A DNA stretch of 64,000 nucleotides from Helicoverpa zea (GCF_022581195.2 NC_061476.1:7982098-8046097), one strand, 5' to 3'; positions 1 to 12,176 are shown, counted from the first letter of the stretch. The notes: a model not told the origin generated them from the letters alone. Numbers and translations: made by a program.

Positions 1-1215
1 TGTGACATGACGATAATCCGGATATGGCACAATATCTACGTATACATATGATTATTGGACTGGATTACTTTGTGAAACAGCTAGAAAATTCATAGTAACC
101 GGGTGAACGGTTCTGGCTTAAAACTGACCTGGTTTAGAAAGCTGGTAGAATCTCTGGCAAACATATCACAAGAAGGGGATTATGTGTGAAAAACTAAGGC
201 TTAGTGTATGGAAAATTACTGGCTACTTTTTTTATAGGTCCAATTCTTATCTATCCTACTACAGATAGACTCGATACTCAGGTACAGATGGAATTAAAAG
301 CATCCAGTGAGACTGGTAGCCGACTTCAACATAGTTGAAAAAAGGCTAGCCAAATAACTACAGATAGAGTTGATCGATCATGGCATTATTACATTTTCTT
401 ATCAAAAGAGAAATGGTAAAATTAGAGAAGACGTCTTATTAATTATGGCAAGTTAGTTGAAATCAGGAATAGTATTTCATGTTATTGCTATACACGGATT
501 CATAGGCAATAAAATATGATAATGTGCAAACCATTCGTGTTTATTACTTGTTGTCTATGAAACTAGTCGTAAAAAACTACGAGGTTTGTTAAAACTGTCT
601 GAAAGGTTGTTTCCTGATTTTATTAATTTCTGATACGATATCTAAATATTTTTTGTAGCTGCTACGACTCCTGTCTCCAGCATAAGTCAAGAATCATCAA
701 AAACCATTTCTCTTATACTTTAGCATTTTAGTTCACTTTCTTCTTAGCCATAAACCAAATCTCTCTTGAACACCTGAAAGTATTTAATGATGCACGGGCC
801 AGCATAATCGTTAAAAATTAATGCCCAAGATAAGAATGCTATCACCGACCATAAATTTTCACTTTTCAGCAAATAATTTTGTTTGCGTAAATAAGAAACT
901 AGCAATACATGCAACTTAGCATAAAAGAGAAGATTGGATAAATTGGTAATTTATGAAAATTTTAGAAAAGATTGCCAATAGTATAGAAACTTCCTTGCTA
1001 CTTAAAATCGCATAGACTAATTATGTAATGGGATAAAACTCTTCCCTACAAATAGGAATAGGATACTAAAGAAGGATAAAGCAAAGGAAGAAGAAGAAAA
1101 TATAAATACAATGAAGTGAAATAAGACGTATGACATTGTCGAATTGAAGACACAAACCCTATTCGACGAGCTCAAGTAGAAAATGGCCACTTTGGTTAGA
1201 TCGTTCATCTCAAAG
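1..1215. other. No gene seen; AT-rich intergenic DNA
   Basis: I see no coding exon or RNA gene. The only recognisable item is a degraded tail of the tRNA-derived SINE (family A) at about 286-349, with the words 'catccagtgagactgg' and 'caacatagttg'. The open frame at 1017-1208 on the minus strand is low complexity and has no family features. Confidence 0.6.
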
Positions 1216-1325
1216 ACTATTACTTTATGATCCAGTAGTAGCTCTTATTGACTAAACCCCATGTTCCTTCGTAGGCCTTTTATGTACTAGCGCCGCCGTA
1301 ACTCTTTCGAACAATCCTGCAGCCT
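1216..1325 (+). repeat. Interspersed repeat family B, degraded copy
   Basis: It shares with at least nine other places in the window the ordered words 'gactaaa-cc', 'atgttcctt', 'aggccttttatgta' and 'ctctttcgaacaatcc'. I define this family from the window itself and do not know a published name. The orientation is that of the copy at 30593-30722. Confidence 0.75.
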
Positions 1326-1397
1326 CGTCCATCTAGATTCTAGTAGCTTAGACTGCAACCCCGTCCATCTAGATTCTAGTAGCTTAGATGGACGGAC
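1326..1397. repeat. 36-bp tandem duplication, two copies
   Basis: The unit starting 'cgtccatctagattctag' occurs at 1326 and again at 1362, directly after the family B repeat. It is a small local duplication with no coding meaning that I can see. Confidence 0.8.
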
Positions 1398-2599
1398 CAT
1401 CTAGTAGTTTCATAAATATTACTAATATTATGTAATTGCAACAAACTAACAGTATATGAGGAAATATCACAAAACAGCACTGACATTGATAGCGGTCGAG
1501 ATTGTCGACTGTTATCGTTATAAGTTTGAACTAAAATGTTTAAGTATGTCTGTTTGTCTGTCTGTTGACTGTATTTTAGGCTGTGCAAATGTTTTTGTAC
1601 AAAATTTTTTATTGTATTTGTTGATATGAGTGAGGTACACCTAATATTGCTTGCTTGGAAAGTATCGTTTTATTTTATTCGTCTATAACATGCTTGTTAT
1701 ATTCTAGCAGTTTTCTCACATCAAATATTTTATCCATAATACTAGTACCTAATTCTTTAACAGAAGCTAAAACTACAATATCAATTGAGAAATGATCTTT
1801 CACTTCTTGCTCGATACACAACACTTCACGAGTCTACCAGTGCCAAACTTATAGTTAAAATGAGTCCTATCTAATCCATGCTTTATCGTAATTTCCCAAG
1901 AAGATAACACTTATCAGATATGATTTAGTTCGAACATAATGGAATTTTTGTTAACTGGTTAAAGCATTATGCTATAGATAAACTTGATTGACAATAAATT
2001 ATAGTTTAGCTGATTTCTGAACCTTGATATTGAAAAGATTGTTGCGTATCGGTTATCGAAATGTACGGTTAATGCAGTATCAGGGTTATTTTGCTATTTT
2101 GTTTGTTACTTATGTCGCCTGGTGCGTTATTCTTCGAAAGAGTTCCAGAAGTAACATGCTTGGGTTATAGTCAATAAAGTTGTGCATAACCTTTCATCGT
2201 GATTATTTGATTTCTCATCGATATTACAACGTTGAAGTGCGAGTGGGACTCGGTAAGCACTCTATGATTTTTATACGAACTTATCTAAAAAAGAATCTTA
2301 TTCCTTCAGAGGTTCGGAAGCCTAACCTTTTACATAATACAAACATGTAATAGAGACTAGGTACTAAGATTCGTATTGAATAAACTCTATGTATAGCGTA
2401 GCTACTGCATTCCTAGCTCGTTTCCTACGATCGTTTGATTGAATACTGGATATGTCTATGTTTATGTAAGGTTCATAGTCGATAAATTGTTCATTATGTT
2501 TAAATCAACAGGACAGTTGAATTGCACCTATGATGTTTTGTTCCTACATTTGAACTATCTTCTCTCAGCTCAATTCAGGTTTCACATATATTTTAATTT
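1398..2599. other. No gene seen
   Basis: AT-rich sequence without a credible ORF, splice-flanked exon or recognised repeat. Confidence 0.5.
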
Positions 2600-2692
2600 G
2601 CTGTGAGTCACTCCTTGTAACAAACTGGTACTCAGCTCAGCCGGTAAGAATGGAAGCCCATCATAGTTGGGAAAAGGCTAGGCAGATGGTGA
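2600..2692 (+). mobile_element. SINE family A, 3' fragment
   Basis: It carries the 3' body of the moth SINE: 'ccttgtaacaaactggtactc', the anticipated 'cagccggtaag' step, then 'catagttgggaaaaggct'. The tRNA-like head is missing. Confidence 0.75.
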
Positions 2693-3519
2693 TGCTATGT
2701 TACGTGAGCAAAACTGTGAACCAGTGAACATCTAATATTGACTACCAACTAGAATGTCATCTCCCCATGAAAGATCAGTAAGAAAGATGGCACATTTTTC
2801 TGCACTTATACCAACAAGATAAGTGCCCCATTGTCGACGGCAGACAATATTGCTATGATTTTATCATTATTTTAATGACTAAATTGTGGCAAAATTGCCT
2901 AGTATTTTTAGTACCCGTTCGCGTATGTATTTCCGTGGTAAAAAATGTAGAAAAAATCTTACATCATCTTAATATTGCAGTTTTTTGTGAGTCTATGAGG
3001 TATCAAGGTTGTTTGATTCTGATGTGTTAACGATTAGGTAATGAGCTTTTAATAAAGCTTCCTCTAGTAGTAACCATGGAGCAGCCAATATCTACATACA
3101 CCTTTGTAATTAGTTACTAAGAAGAATTTTAATTCGCTACGCTCTAACGCTTCGTGTATGTTTCTCTTTGTTGTCATACATTTCCGAAACTATACATTTA
3201 GGTCTTTCTCTAAACCTATCTTTGCTAGTTACACCACCTACCCTTGACTTGTTATTCTGTGACATACAGTCTATGCAATAAAATTTTTTCGATGGCTGAG
3301 TTAATGAAAATTTTCGTGTGTAATTTTGATTCTGAATATGGGCCCAATTACGAAATAATTTGTAAAAGAAGTTTACACCTTTTCGTTTTCTTAACAATTT
3401 ACTCACCGTCTTGTAACTAGAGTTTTGTGGGAATAAAATTTTGCACAACACGGGATAATAATGATACTCCATATTTTTCCAGTAGTAATTAAGTACTCGT
3501 ATACTCCAGTATATTTTTA
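2693..3519. other. No gene seen
   Basis: No recognised features. The 135-codon minus-strand open frame at 3137-3544 has no domain, no signal peptide and low-complexity AT-driven codons; its 5' end also runs into a family B repeat. Confidence 0.5.
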
Positions 3520-3662
3520 TGCGGGACTGCGGGATCGTTCGCACAAGTTACCGCGGCTCTGATACATAAAGGGCTTAAGAAGGAACATGGTGGATTTTAG
3601 TCAATACTCATGCTGACTCTCACGCTGCACCCACAGCGAGAGGGATCAAATGATGATTTCCA
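3520..3662 (-). repeat. Interspersed repeat family B
   Basis: A fairly complete copy in reverse orientation: 'gcgggatcgttcg', 'ttaccgcggctctg', 'taagaaggaacatggtgg', then the GC-rich 'ctcacgctgcacccacagcg' and the terminal 'gatgatttcc'. Confidence 0.8.
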
Positions 3663-4650
3663 AGAAAAGTATATATTTATGAAAGTGAGCAACTAAATGA
3701 TGTGAAACATTCCAATGTGTTTCACGCCTTGATTGATTCTGTTCCACTAGCTTTAATCTTATGAGGCGAGGTGATAAGAAAGTTGGATTTAATTTATTGG
3801 ATATGAACTGCCTTTGGATTTTTGATCCACGGTCCTTTGGGTGGCTCATTTAGGTCATTTTGCCCTTAATTCTTGTTTATTTTGAACGAGGAATAATTTA
3901 TTTATCTACTGCGTATGTTATGAATGTACTTACTGTGTGAAAGATGGTTGGAAAGGGAGTGATGACAACCACAAGAATGATATCAGACAGAAGAGTGTAG
4001 ATGAAGAAAATAAACTGCGTCAACTCCAAATATAATTGGTAGGTATATATAATAAGGGCGGTTGTTATTCTCCTTATTAATAATTGTCGAAAAAATAGAG
4101 AGTAATACTTAAATTGTGGGTCACCTGCAAGTGTAACTTGTTATCAACTTCAAGTGAAAATAACTCTAAAGGTCTTATTGCAAATTAAGTAAATATAGGT
4201 AGCAATAATAAATAATAATATGTGAAATCCTTGACCTTATCAAAAATAGGTTTATAAATACGTCATTGAAAACGGAAGTTATTTTTGTTCGTAAGCTGTT
4301 TCTTAAAAATAAATATGTGTTCAAACAGTAATTTTGCGAATTAACCAACGTACGTAACGTTTGGTTACGTATATGTAACGAATATTGACACGTATTGGTA
4401 CGTCACGTATTGTATTATGTTATAATGAGCCATAAGAATCAAATTATAGTTTTTATTTATCTTATCAAACTGACTATGATATAAAAATAAAATTATGATT
4501 ACCTCACATTTCATACTATTAACTCCAATCACAGTTTCTGAGTCACCAACCAAGTATTTCTCTAAAATATTTCAAGAAATATCCGGCTTGTTCTCAAAAT
4601 AACTAACAGGTGGTCAGGGCAAAACTTTCCTTCAGTTACATTAACACCTT
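3663..4650. other. No gene seen
   Basis: AT-rich sequence with no supported gene. A small cluster of 'acgta'-type words sits at about 4348-4410, but I cannot assign it to a regulatory element. Confidence 0.5.
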
Positions 4651-4801
4651 GCTGGGATAGCGGGATTGTTCGAAAGAATTACCGCGGCCCTGGTACATAA
4701 AAGGCCTACGAAGGAACATGATGGGTTTTAGTCAGTTAGAGTCTGACACTCCCTCACGCTGCTAACCCACAGCGGGAGGAGTCATTTGATGATTTCCCAT
4801 A
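4651..4801 (-). repeat. Interspersed repeat family B
   Basis: A near-complete reverse copy with 'agcgggattgttcgaaag', 'taccgcggccctgg', 'acgaaggaacatgatggg', 'ctgacactccctcacgctg' and a terminal 'tttgatgatttcccat'. It is one of the best copies for defining the family. Confidence 0.85.
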
Positions 4802-4886
4802 AAAAAGTTACATTAAAACAGTTATCTAGAACTTAATTAGTGGTAACCACAGTTATTTTGATACAGGAAGTAGTGTAGACTTTATA

Positions 4887-5476
4887 CAGGGTTACTGGTA
4901 AGTAGACCGCATCCTTTCAGGAGGTGATAGTATAGGTCAATACGGACAAATTTGACCCTGGGATACCCTGGGCAAAAGTAAACCCGTTTCAAGATAATCG
5001 AATTTTAAGATCTTTTCTTTACAAGTCGTCTAGGTACACGTATACATTTTTATTATTATATAGTTAAAAGTCTCGTTTTTGCGGATTTTTGTGTGTTTTG
5101 TGGCTTTTTGGATAGCTAGATAAATGTAGATGTTTTTTAAGTATTCTGCACAAAAAAATGAAGAGTAATATTTTTGAGAAAATATCTACTAAAAAAGTAA
5201 TTCCTGTTCGCTATAATTTCCTCTGTGATTTGTACAGTTTTATGGTTTGTTATTATGAAATGATTCATCCTCTATCCAAAAACATACAAAAATCCACAAA
5301 AACGAGACTTTTGACTAATAATGAAAATTTATACGTGTACCTAGACGACTGATCTTGAAATTCGATTATCTTGAAACGGGTTAACTTTTGCCCAGTGTAT
5401 CCCAGGGTCAAATTTGTCCGTATTGACCTATACCATCACCTCCTGAAAGGATGCGGTCTACTTACCAGTAACCCTG
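4887..5476. mobile_element. 590-bp MITE with very long terminal inverted repeats, TA target site
   Basis: The left end reads 'cagggttactggtaagtaga' and the right end is its inverted complement. The inverted similarity runs inward for roughly 220 bp on each side (about 4887-5120 and 5265-5476), including matching 'gtcaatacggacaaatttga' and 'aaacgagactttt' blocks. A TA dinucleotide lies directly outside both ends, as expected for Tc1/mariner-type insertion. There is no transposase; the small open frames inside (5158-5352, 5371-5574) are arm and loop sequence. Superfamily assignment is inference from the TA flanks. Confidence 0.85.
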
Positions 5477-5819
5477 TAGAATGTTACTGTAAGAATTCTG
5501 TGTCACTGTTTCTTCGTATTCTCAATAATTATGCATGCAGTGTTTATACCTTTCAAATTGTAGGTTTGTGGTGAAATAATTTTGTTGTTCTAGTTATTTT
5601 AAATACCCAACATTATTTTTTGCTGCTGTTCTTTTTGTTGATTCGACATTATTAAAACGAGGTTGCATTTTACAAGTAAATAATTTGCAAAACAATATAC
5701 CTACTCATTTACATTACTTAAATATTTTGTATTGCAGAAATATTTTAAGGCCCCATTTCTTTTTTCAGGCTTATTTTTTGACCCATTTATCGTTACTTTT
5801 TTTTTCAAAAGTTATAAGG

Positions 5820-5925
5820 AGTGAGTGCCAGTATGATGAGTGACAGAGAGGAAAGAAAGCGAAAACCATTGCGCCGACCCCAAATAAAAGTGGGAATAGG
5901 TCAGGAGGAAGATCTGCTCTGTGTG
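5820..5925 (+). mobile_element. Decayed LINE 3' tail
   Basis: The sequence reads as a corrupted version of the C-terminal tail also seen at 37374-37614: the frame gives MMSDREE, then a charged stretch and a Pro-rich step, and the DNA ends in 'ggtcaggaggaagatctg'. Only the last hundred bases remain. Confidence 0.5.
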
Positions 5926-6164
5926 TTTCATAAAATCCTTTAAAACTTTGACCTTATCACTGAATTATAATCAGTAGTTCTCATAGACATCTGTGGACCT
6001 AGGTCGGGGATCAGCAGGCCACACGATGCAGCTGTGTAAACATTAAAACATACACAGTTTCATAGTTTACATTATATTTACTAAAACTCAAAAATTGCTG
6101 CTAAGTATTGTTCTGATAATAAGTGGAAATTTGCTAGTAAATCTCTTTATATTAGTTTTTTTTT

Positions 6165-6240
6165 ATGTGAGGGGTTAACAGCGTGGGGGAGTTTCAGACT
6201 CTTACTGAGTAAAACCCACCAAGTTCCTTCTTAAGCCCTT
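6165..6240 (+). repeat. Family B repeat, left half, split by a 6.2-kb insertion
   Basis: It runs 'gggagtttcagactcttac' to 'gttccttcttaagccctt' and stops abruptly where intact copies continue with 'tatgtacc-agagccgcgg'. The missing right half reappears at 12480-12520. Confidence 0.8.
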
Positions 6241-6297
6241 TTTAGGGTTCCGTACCTCGAAAGGAAAAAACGGAACCCTTATAGGATCACTTTGTTG

Positions 6298-6300
6298 TCC

Positions 6301-6331
<31 letters not shown>
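6298..6331. repeat. (GTCT)n microsatellite
   Basis: Tandem 'gtct' units follow 'gttgtcc', in the position where this repeat family typically carries a microsatellite. Confidence 0.9.
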
Positions 6332-6334
6332 AAG

Positions 6335-7190
6335 ACCCTTTATCTTAAGAACGCGTGGACGTATCAAGCTGAAATTCACATGAAATACTCGGGTCTATTG
6401 TCCCTTTAGGCTGTGAAAATATCAAGCTTCTAAGCCAAGCCAATCAAAAGATACAACCGATTATGTCGATATTTTCAACAAATTCTCGACACTCGCAAAG
6501 GAATCAAAACCTACAGGGTACTTCCCGTAAACTCAGAATCTTGAAATTTGGCATGAAGCATTGTTATATAATGCAAATATAGGAAAAATTGCGAAAATCT
6601 CATTTTTTTTGTTATATAATATAATAAAAATATTTTAATTAAATGAAACTTACTACCTTATTTCTCACGAACGAATAAAGGTACCAAATTGAAATTTATA
6701 CCAAATACCTAGGTCTATTGTCCCTTTAAGCAATGAAAAAATCAAACTTCTAAGTTAACGCGATCAAAAGATACAGCAGTTTTACCAACACCTTAGACGA
6801 ATTTCCGTCACACGCTAGGGAATCAAAACCTACAAGCTACTTCCCGTGAACTCAGAATCTTAAAATTCGGCACGAAGCAACGTTATATAGTACAGATAAA
6901 GGAAAAATTGCGAAAATGATAAATTTGAAGTTACATAAAATATTAAAATATTATTTTTGCTTACATGACATAAAATATTTTTTTAATAATTATAAACTTA
7001 CTACCTACCCTTTTTTACATGAACGCGTAGATATATTAAAGTTTTGAATAAAAAGTGAAATTCATATCAAACACTTCTTAAATATAATGGCCTCTAAACT
7101 GTGAAAAATTTTAAATCATTCAAAGGTCATTGGGCACCTTAGTATGAAAACCATACCCACGGCGGATACGAACGAAATATAGCACAGTAT
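6335..7190. repeat. ~320-bp tandem array, about 2.7 copies
   Basis: The block 'gtctattgtccctttaggc' near 6391 recurs near 6713 with flanking words in the same order ('aaagatacaac/agc', 'ggaatcaaaacctaca', 'acttcccgt', 'actcagaatctt', 'ggaaaaattgcgaaaat'). A third, more diverged unit starts near 7010. Confidence 0.8.
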
Positions 7191-7369
7191 AATTATAAAG
7201 GCTCTGATTTACTACGGCATTAGTCGCATCAATGTGAACCATGGGAATCTAGAGAAAATCAGGTGTAAACATCAAATATTTTCCTCATTTCAATGGGGAA
7301 TTTAAACGACCAAGTTTGACGGATTTGAGAAATCATTTCTTTGTAGTGAAAGAGTATACTCGCCGTTTA

Positions 7370-8490
7370 TTTCCATTGTCATCAGGTCAGGATCTGATGA
7401 TGGAAATCCTGAGAAATCGAGGGCAACTATCAGAAATTGTAGGCATGCATAGGATTAAAACTTGATTCTCAGATGTATGTCTGGTGATACTATCAAACAG
7501 TGAAGGTTTAGAGCTTATCTGATGATGGAGACGTGAGAAAGTCGAGAGAACTCGGTATGTTTTAGTTACGTCGTGTTTGGGCTTATATTATTCGTATTGA
7601 CGAGAACTTTTCACAAAAGTTAAAAATAAAAACTTTTTACAAAAAAAAAAAAACAACTTCTAAAACAACAAGAAAACTGTTTATATGCATCGGTTTAGAT
7701 CTCGGTGGTTAAATCAATATAGATGCATCCTCTAGACACCGACTTCTAGACCGATGTACCTAACATCTTTTTAATTTCTTTCTTGCTTTTGTTTTCTTGT
7801 TGCTTTTTTATATGTTTGAAGTTGGATTTGTTTGTAAAATGCTACAAAATAAAATAATGCCGACTTTATAAAACAAAGAAAGGGACAGAATTACACTTTT
7901 GTCAAGGCTCTAGAAACGTAAAGCCAGCAGCCCCGAATCCTACTCTCTAGAAGTCGTTGTTACAAATCGACAGCTACAAGTCGTCAGGCGGTTTCGAAAA
8001 AAACCTGAAACTGGGGCTCTTTAGGTGATTAATCCCTCAAAAATAAAAGATCCCATTCCTGCAATGGCTGCTTTAACCCAAGTTAGTAGTGAATTCTCAT
8101 CACCTAAAATAAAATAAGCTCCAACACAAGGTTACGTTATAAATTGTAAAGGAGTTCCCATAACTATATCTGATCTTAGCTGTCGATCCCACAATGGCAG
8201 TCAAACCTATCTTTGTGGAAAGTCTTTGCCAATACGAATAAAATAAGCCCAAACACGTGGTAGGTGCAACATACCGTTCGGGAGTTCCCTTGACTCTCTG
8301 TAGTCTCCATAATCAAATCAGCTCCAAACCTTCACTGTTTACCAGTACCCTCAAAAATACACTCACATGTCTGGTTCTCGATGCGTGCCTACAATATTCA
8401 AGAGTTGCCCTCGATTTCTCAGGGTTTCCAGATCCTCATCAGATCCTGGTCATCCAGATTGGCACCTTCCTTCTTTATGAAATGTCTTTA
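7370..8490. repeat. Foldback element centred near 7715
   Basis: A central hairpin pairs 'catcggtttagatct' (about 7688) with 'acttctagaccgatg' (about 7741). Outside it, 'acaacaagaaaactg' faces 'ttttcttgttg', and the outer arms carry the same message in opposite orientation: 'aaacttcactgtt'-type and 'ctcgatttctcagggtttcc' words on the right against their complements on the left. The right arm has about 300 extra bases. The right-arm sequence recurs at 34010-34830. Open frames at 8257-8505 and 8508-8702 are arm sequence. Confidence 0.65.
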
Positions 8491-8820
8491 ATAATAAAAA
8501 ACTAGCATTGCAACCTGTACAATCCTCTGAAACTGCTTGTCTTTTATATTTTTCAAACGATCCTGGACATTCGTCTCCATGGAATTTTAATAAAATATTT
8601 ATATTCAAAGAAACGTCATACCATTCTCCACGATTTAAAACTACTTTGATTCATGTCCGCCACTTTTTACAAAGCGGGTCAGATATGCCCCATGACCTTT
8701 AAGACATAATTAGTTATTTTCAATCAGATTTATGAATGATGACTATAAAATGTTGTATATAAATAACTTCAATAAAATAACTTTTACAAGGTACTGGCCT
8801 ACTATTTTAGTTATATTATA

Positions 8821-8905
8821 AAACTAGCTTCTGCCCGCGACTTCGTACGCGGATCCTGTCCCTTATGCCAGCGACTATGGGGTCAGCAAAATCAAAGATC
8901 TGAAT
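8821..8905 (+). mobile_element. Lep1-like non-autonomous element, 5' fragment
   Basis: It starts 'aactagcttctgcccgcga', the typical head of a very abundant lepidopteran repeat I associate with Lep1-type Helitron-like elements. Only the head remains. Confidence 0.6.
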
Positions 8906-9029
8906 AGTCGCAATAGACGTGACCATAGGGATAAAAGTAGTGATTCTAATTAGACCGCATTTAAGTTGTGTGTGGCAAAAATATTACACGTAGGTATTAT
9001 TTCGTAAAAAAACATTAAATAGATGACAA

Positions 9030-9393
9030 AGTCGTGGTGACTTAGTGGAATTCGTGGTGGTTTAGTGGGTAGAGAACCAATCTCTCAAGTATGAGCTTGC
9101 GTCTTTGATTCCAGGTCTGGCAAGTGCCTGCCAATGCAACTTTTCTAAGTTCGTATGTACTTTCTACGTATATTTTGGATACCAATGACCGTTATTTGGA
9201 GGGGATGTTAAACTGTAGGTTCCGACTGTCATTGAACATTCTTGGCAGTCGTTATGGGTAGTCAGAAGCCAGTAAGTCTTACCAAGGGGTAACCGGGTTG
9301 TGGAGGTCAGATAGGCAGTCGCTCCTTGTAAAACACTGGTACTCAGTTGCATCGTGACTGGAAGTCGACCCTAACATAATTGGGACAAAGGCT
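9030..9393 (+). mobile_element. SINE family A, near full length
   Basis: A tRNA-like head with an A-box-like 'tggtttagtgggtagaga' and a B-box-like 'tttgattccaggtc' is followed by the conserved SINE body ('aactgtaggttccg', 'ctgtcattgaacattc', 'gtcagaagccagtaagtc', 'ggcagtcgctccttg') and ends at 'aattgggacaaaggctc'. Minus-strand open frames at 9164-9563 are shadows of this element and its neighbour. Confidence 0.85.
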
Positions 9394-9394
9394 C

Positions 9395-10090
9395 TTGAGA
9401 TAATAACGACAATAATAATGAGATATAGGCACCGCAAGACATCTGAGGCTGATGACGGGGAGTAGCGACCCCGCGGGGCTATATATACTGAGTTCTCCAG
9501 GGAGAGTATACTGTCCCCCATCTCCGGCCGGTCGGAGTGAACCATGACGGGGGTAGGTCTCACGCCTCTGGCTTGGCTTGGCCGTCCAGAGTGGAGTCGC
9601 TAGAGCAGGATTAGTGGCCCTGCTCGGAGGGTAGGTGCCTCATGGTAAGCACAGGGAGCGCGTAATCCGCGTTTAAAGTCCGCCGAGGTATCCTCACCCT
9701 TCAGCCGCTCATGTCCCTATTGCCCTCTTGTTGCTATTCAGTGACTGGTTACAGTAAGTGAGGTGGCGAGTCTCCACCTGCCGTTTTTACATGTACCTAA
9801 TACATTGTCATCCACTAACATCCCATCAAAATAGCCCAAGTAGTTTTCCTCCATAGTTAGCAATAGTTTAGCACAGAACCGGGGATTGTCTTTTTTTTAA
9901 CGACGTCCACCGGGGATTGTCCTTGGGTTCATTTCTAAAGTGTATAAAGGGATAATCGTCGGTTTTGTGTCACCATTTCATTAAAGTTGTCTCAAAAGGG
10001 CTTCAGCGTGTTGGCTTCGACCCCACGTTTGCCTCCCAAAAATTTGGAACTCTGTAGTCCCGAGGTCTGGAAGAGATATACAAAATAATA
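9395..10090. repeat. GC-rich interspersed repeat, LINE 3'-end-like
   Basis: Sequence of clearly higher GC than its surroundings, with words I associate with moth non-LTR 3' regions ('aagacatctgaggctgatg', 'gaggtatcctcacccttcag', 'gtcccgaggtctgg'). No intact coding frame is present. The clade is uncertain; R1-like is only a guess. Confidence 0.45.
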
Positions 10091-10271
10091 ATGAAGATAA
10101 AACGCAACAAAGTTAGAGAGTGGAGGCTCGTGACGCCACGTCTAGGTATGTAAAATTTGTACTAAGCAGTGACTTAACACGAAATTCAAGCGTTGTTGTA
10201 TCTTCGTTATTATTTGTTTGTGAGAGAGAGAAAAGAAAAATGCGTGTCCATTATTTTAGGGTTATCTAAAA

Positions 10272-11461
10272 CAGCGGTTCCCGAATTCTTTTGGCTTCGG
10301 AACCCTTTTCGTCTCACCATTTTTCGGCGGAACTTTAGCTTAAGTAAGAAGTAAACTAAAGACGTAAATACACTTAGGTACGGCTCGTGGCGTGTGGTAG
10401 CGCACCAAATGGTTATATGGTTAGAGACATATTCATTATACTCAGGCGTAGCATGGCTATCTGCCACACGGGCCAGAAAACAATTTAGCCGCTCTTGACT
10501 TTGTGTATTATGTGAATAGTTTTCAGTTTGAAGACTGACAAAGTAAACGCAAAAAGAAATAGATTGGGATTGTACAGGTGCGAGGCGAGCGATCGCGATT
10601 TTTGTAACCAAAAGAAGAAGTTCCAAACACCCGCTAGCATTGAAAGACAGTCTGTGGTAGCCGGTACCGCGAGCGAAGCGAGCGCGAATTTTTTTTAGTT
10701 TAAGTACCTACACAAAATAAACAAAACCACTGTAAATTAATAAGGTCTCAAAAAGCAAATCCACACAAAAAAGCAAATGCAAATGAATAAGCAGCTAGCG
10801 AAGAAAGCGCTATTGCTTTTTCTGAACCAGAGGAATAAAATATAAACATCAAAGGAAAGCTTGACGGAAGAGCGCGAATTTTTTTCCGTGTTGGATACTT
10901 GAGCAATTAAACGAACTTAAAAACTCCACACGTAACGTGTAGTCGCGAGCGAAGCGAGCGCGAAATTTTCGGAATTGCGGAGGTGCAAAAATTGGAAATA
11001 ATGTCACACTTTGATTTATGGTAAAAATAGCCACTGAAAATACTCGTATGCCGTGTCATTTCACGTCCTGTCAAATGTATGAAAACGTATAATCCTGGCT
11101 GGATGAAATAAGCCCAAAAATGCGGTGATTTTTGGCCGACTCGCTACCTACTTTTGCCGATTGCCGAAGACCTGGAGGTATTAAGTTAATCTACAATTTG
11201 TAAAAAACGGAATAAAATTATCTGCTGCCGTGGCCTTCCCCCGCCACTCGTCGCGAAAGTACGAGACTTACACTCCCGAGTGGTGCCTAAATGGAATTTT
11301 GGAATGCAATATTTAAAACAATTTAATTGAAAATGAATAATAATTTAATATTGTCAAAAGTGAAACGATTTACCATATAGAAATCTTGAATTTTCCACGG
11401 AACCCCTGAGGGCCTGTCACGGAACCTCAGGGTTCCGCGGAACCCCATTTGGGAACAGCTG
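10272..11461. mobile_element. Non-autonomous hAT element, 1,190 bp, with 8-bp target duplication
   Basis: The left end is 'cagcggttcccgaattc' and the right end, read inward, is 'cagctgttcccaaat'; both then run into a 'ggaaccc' step. The 'CAGnGGTTCCCAAA' form is typical of hAT elements. The 8 bases 'atctaaaa' flank it exactly at 10264-10271 and 11462-11469. No transposase is present; the minus-strand open frames at 10210-10626 and 10849-11034 have no domains. Internally it carries two exact copies of a GCGA-rich 20-mer (10669-10688 and 10945-10964) that also occurs in the hAT-like element at 58865-59831. Confidence 0.92.
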
Positions 11462-11554
11462 ATCTAAAAGACGGACTAATTACTTATTTTGATTCACTAT
11501 ACCTATTTCATAACATTCATTTCTATACATTTCAAGTGTAGTATTGCTCTTGAA

Positions 11555-12095
11555 GTTCCACATCAGGTGTTCCAGATCTTCGATGTTTACACGTCAATAG
11601 AGAGTGCTTATCAGATTGAACCACTTTTGCTAAAACGTCATATCTTTATAAGCTATAGTCTAGCTGGGCTCCTGGGTTTCCACATTAGGTGTTTTACATC
11701 TTCAATTTTTATAAGTCAACAGAGAGTGCTTATCAGATTGAACAACTTTTGCTAAAACGTCATACCTCTATATGCTATAGTCTAGCTGGGCCCCTGGAGT
11801 TCCACATCAGGTGTTTTAGATCTTCAATTTGTATAAGTCAATAGAAAGTGCTTATCAAATTGAACAACTTTTGCTAAAACGGCATACCTGTATATGGTAC
11901 AGAGAAGCTGGGCTCTTGGGGTTCCACATCAGGTGTTCCAGATCTTAAAATTTATAATCTCAGCTGAAAATGCTCATCAAATGAAACAATTTTTGCCACG
12001 GCACCATATTTGTATCTCTTATAGTTTTATTGGTCTGTTGGAGTTCTGCATCAGGTCTTCAAGTTTCGAAGATAAATTATAGCCTATATGTTGAC
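11555..12095. repeat. 122-bp imperfect tandem array, about 4.5 copies
   Basis: The word 'gttccacatcaggtgttcca' and close variants start at 11555, 11676, 11799, 11921 and 12043 (steps of 121-123 bp), each followed by 'agtgcttatca-attgaac' and 'ttttgc-aaaacg'. The + frames at 11489-12082 are stop-poor by chance; they do not code for a known repeat protein. Confidence 0.9.
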
Positions 12096-12176
12096 CAGGC
12101 CTAATACTGATACAACAAAGAAAAAATCATTGAAATCCGTTCAGTAGTTCGGAAGATTAGCGTGTACAAACAAACA

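Noticed and set aside
3137..3544. 135-codon minus-strand ORF
   Set aside because: No domain or family features; AT-driven composition, no splice context, and its start lies inside a family B repeat.
9030..9130. tRNA gene
   Set aside because: A-box and B-box-like words are those of a SINE head; the sequence does not fold into a full cloverleaf and continues into the SINE body. The same applies to 34904-34970.
10210..10626. 138-codon minus-strand ORF
   Set aside because: It crosses the left boundary and target duplication of the hAT element, so it cannot be an ancestral gene; no transposase motifs.
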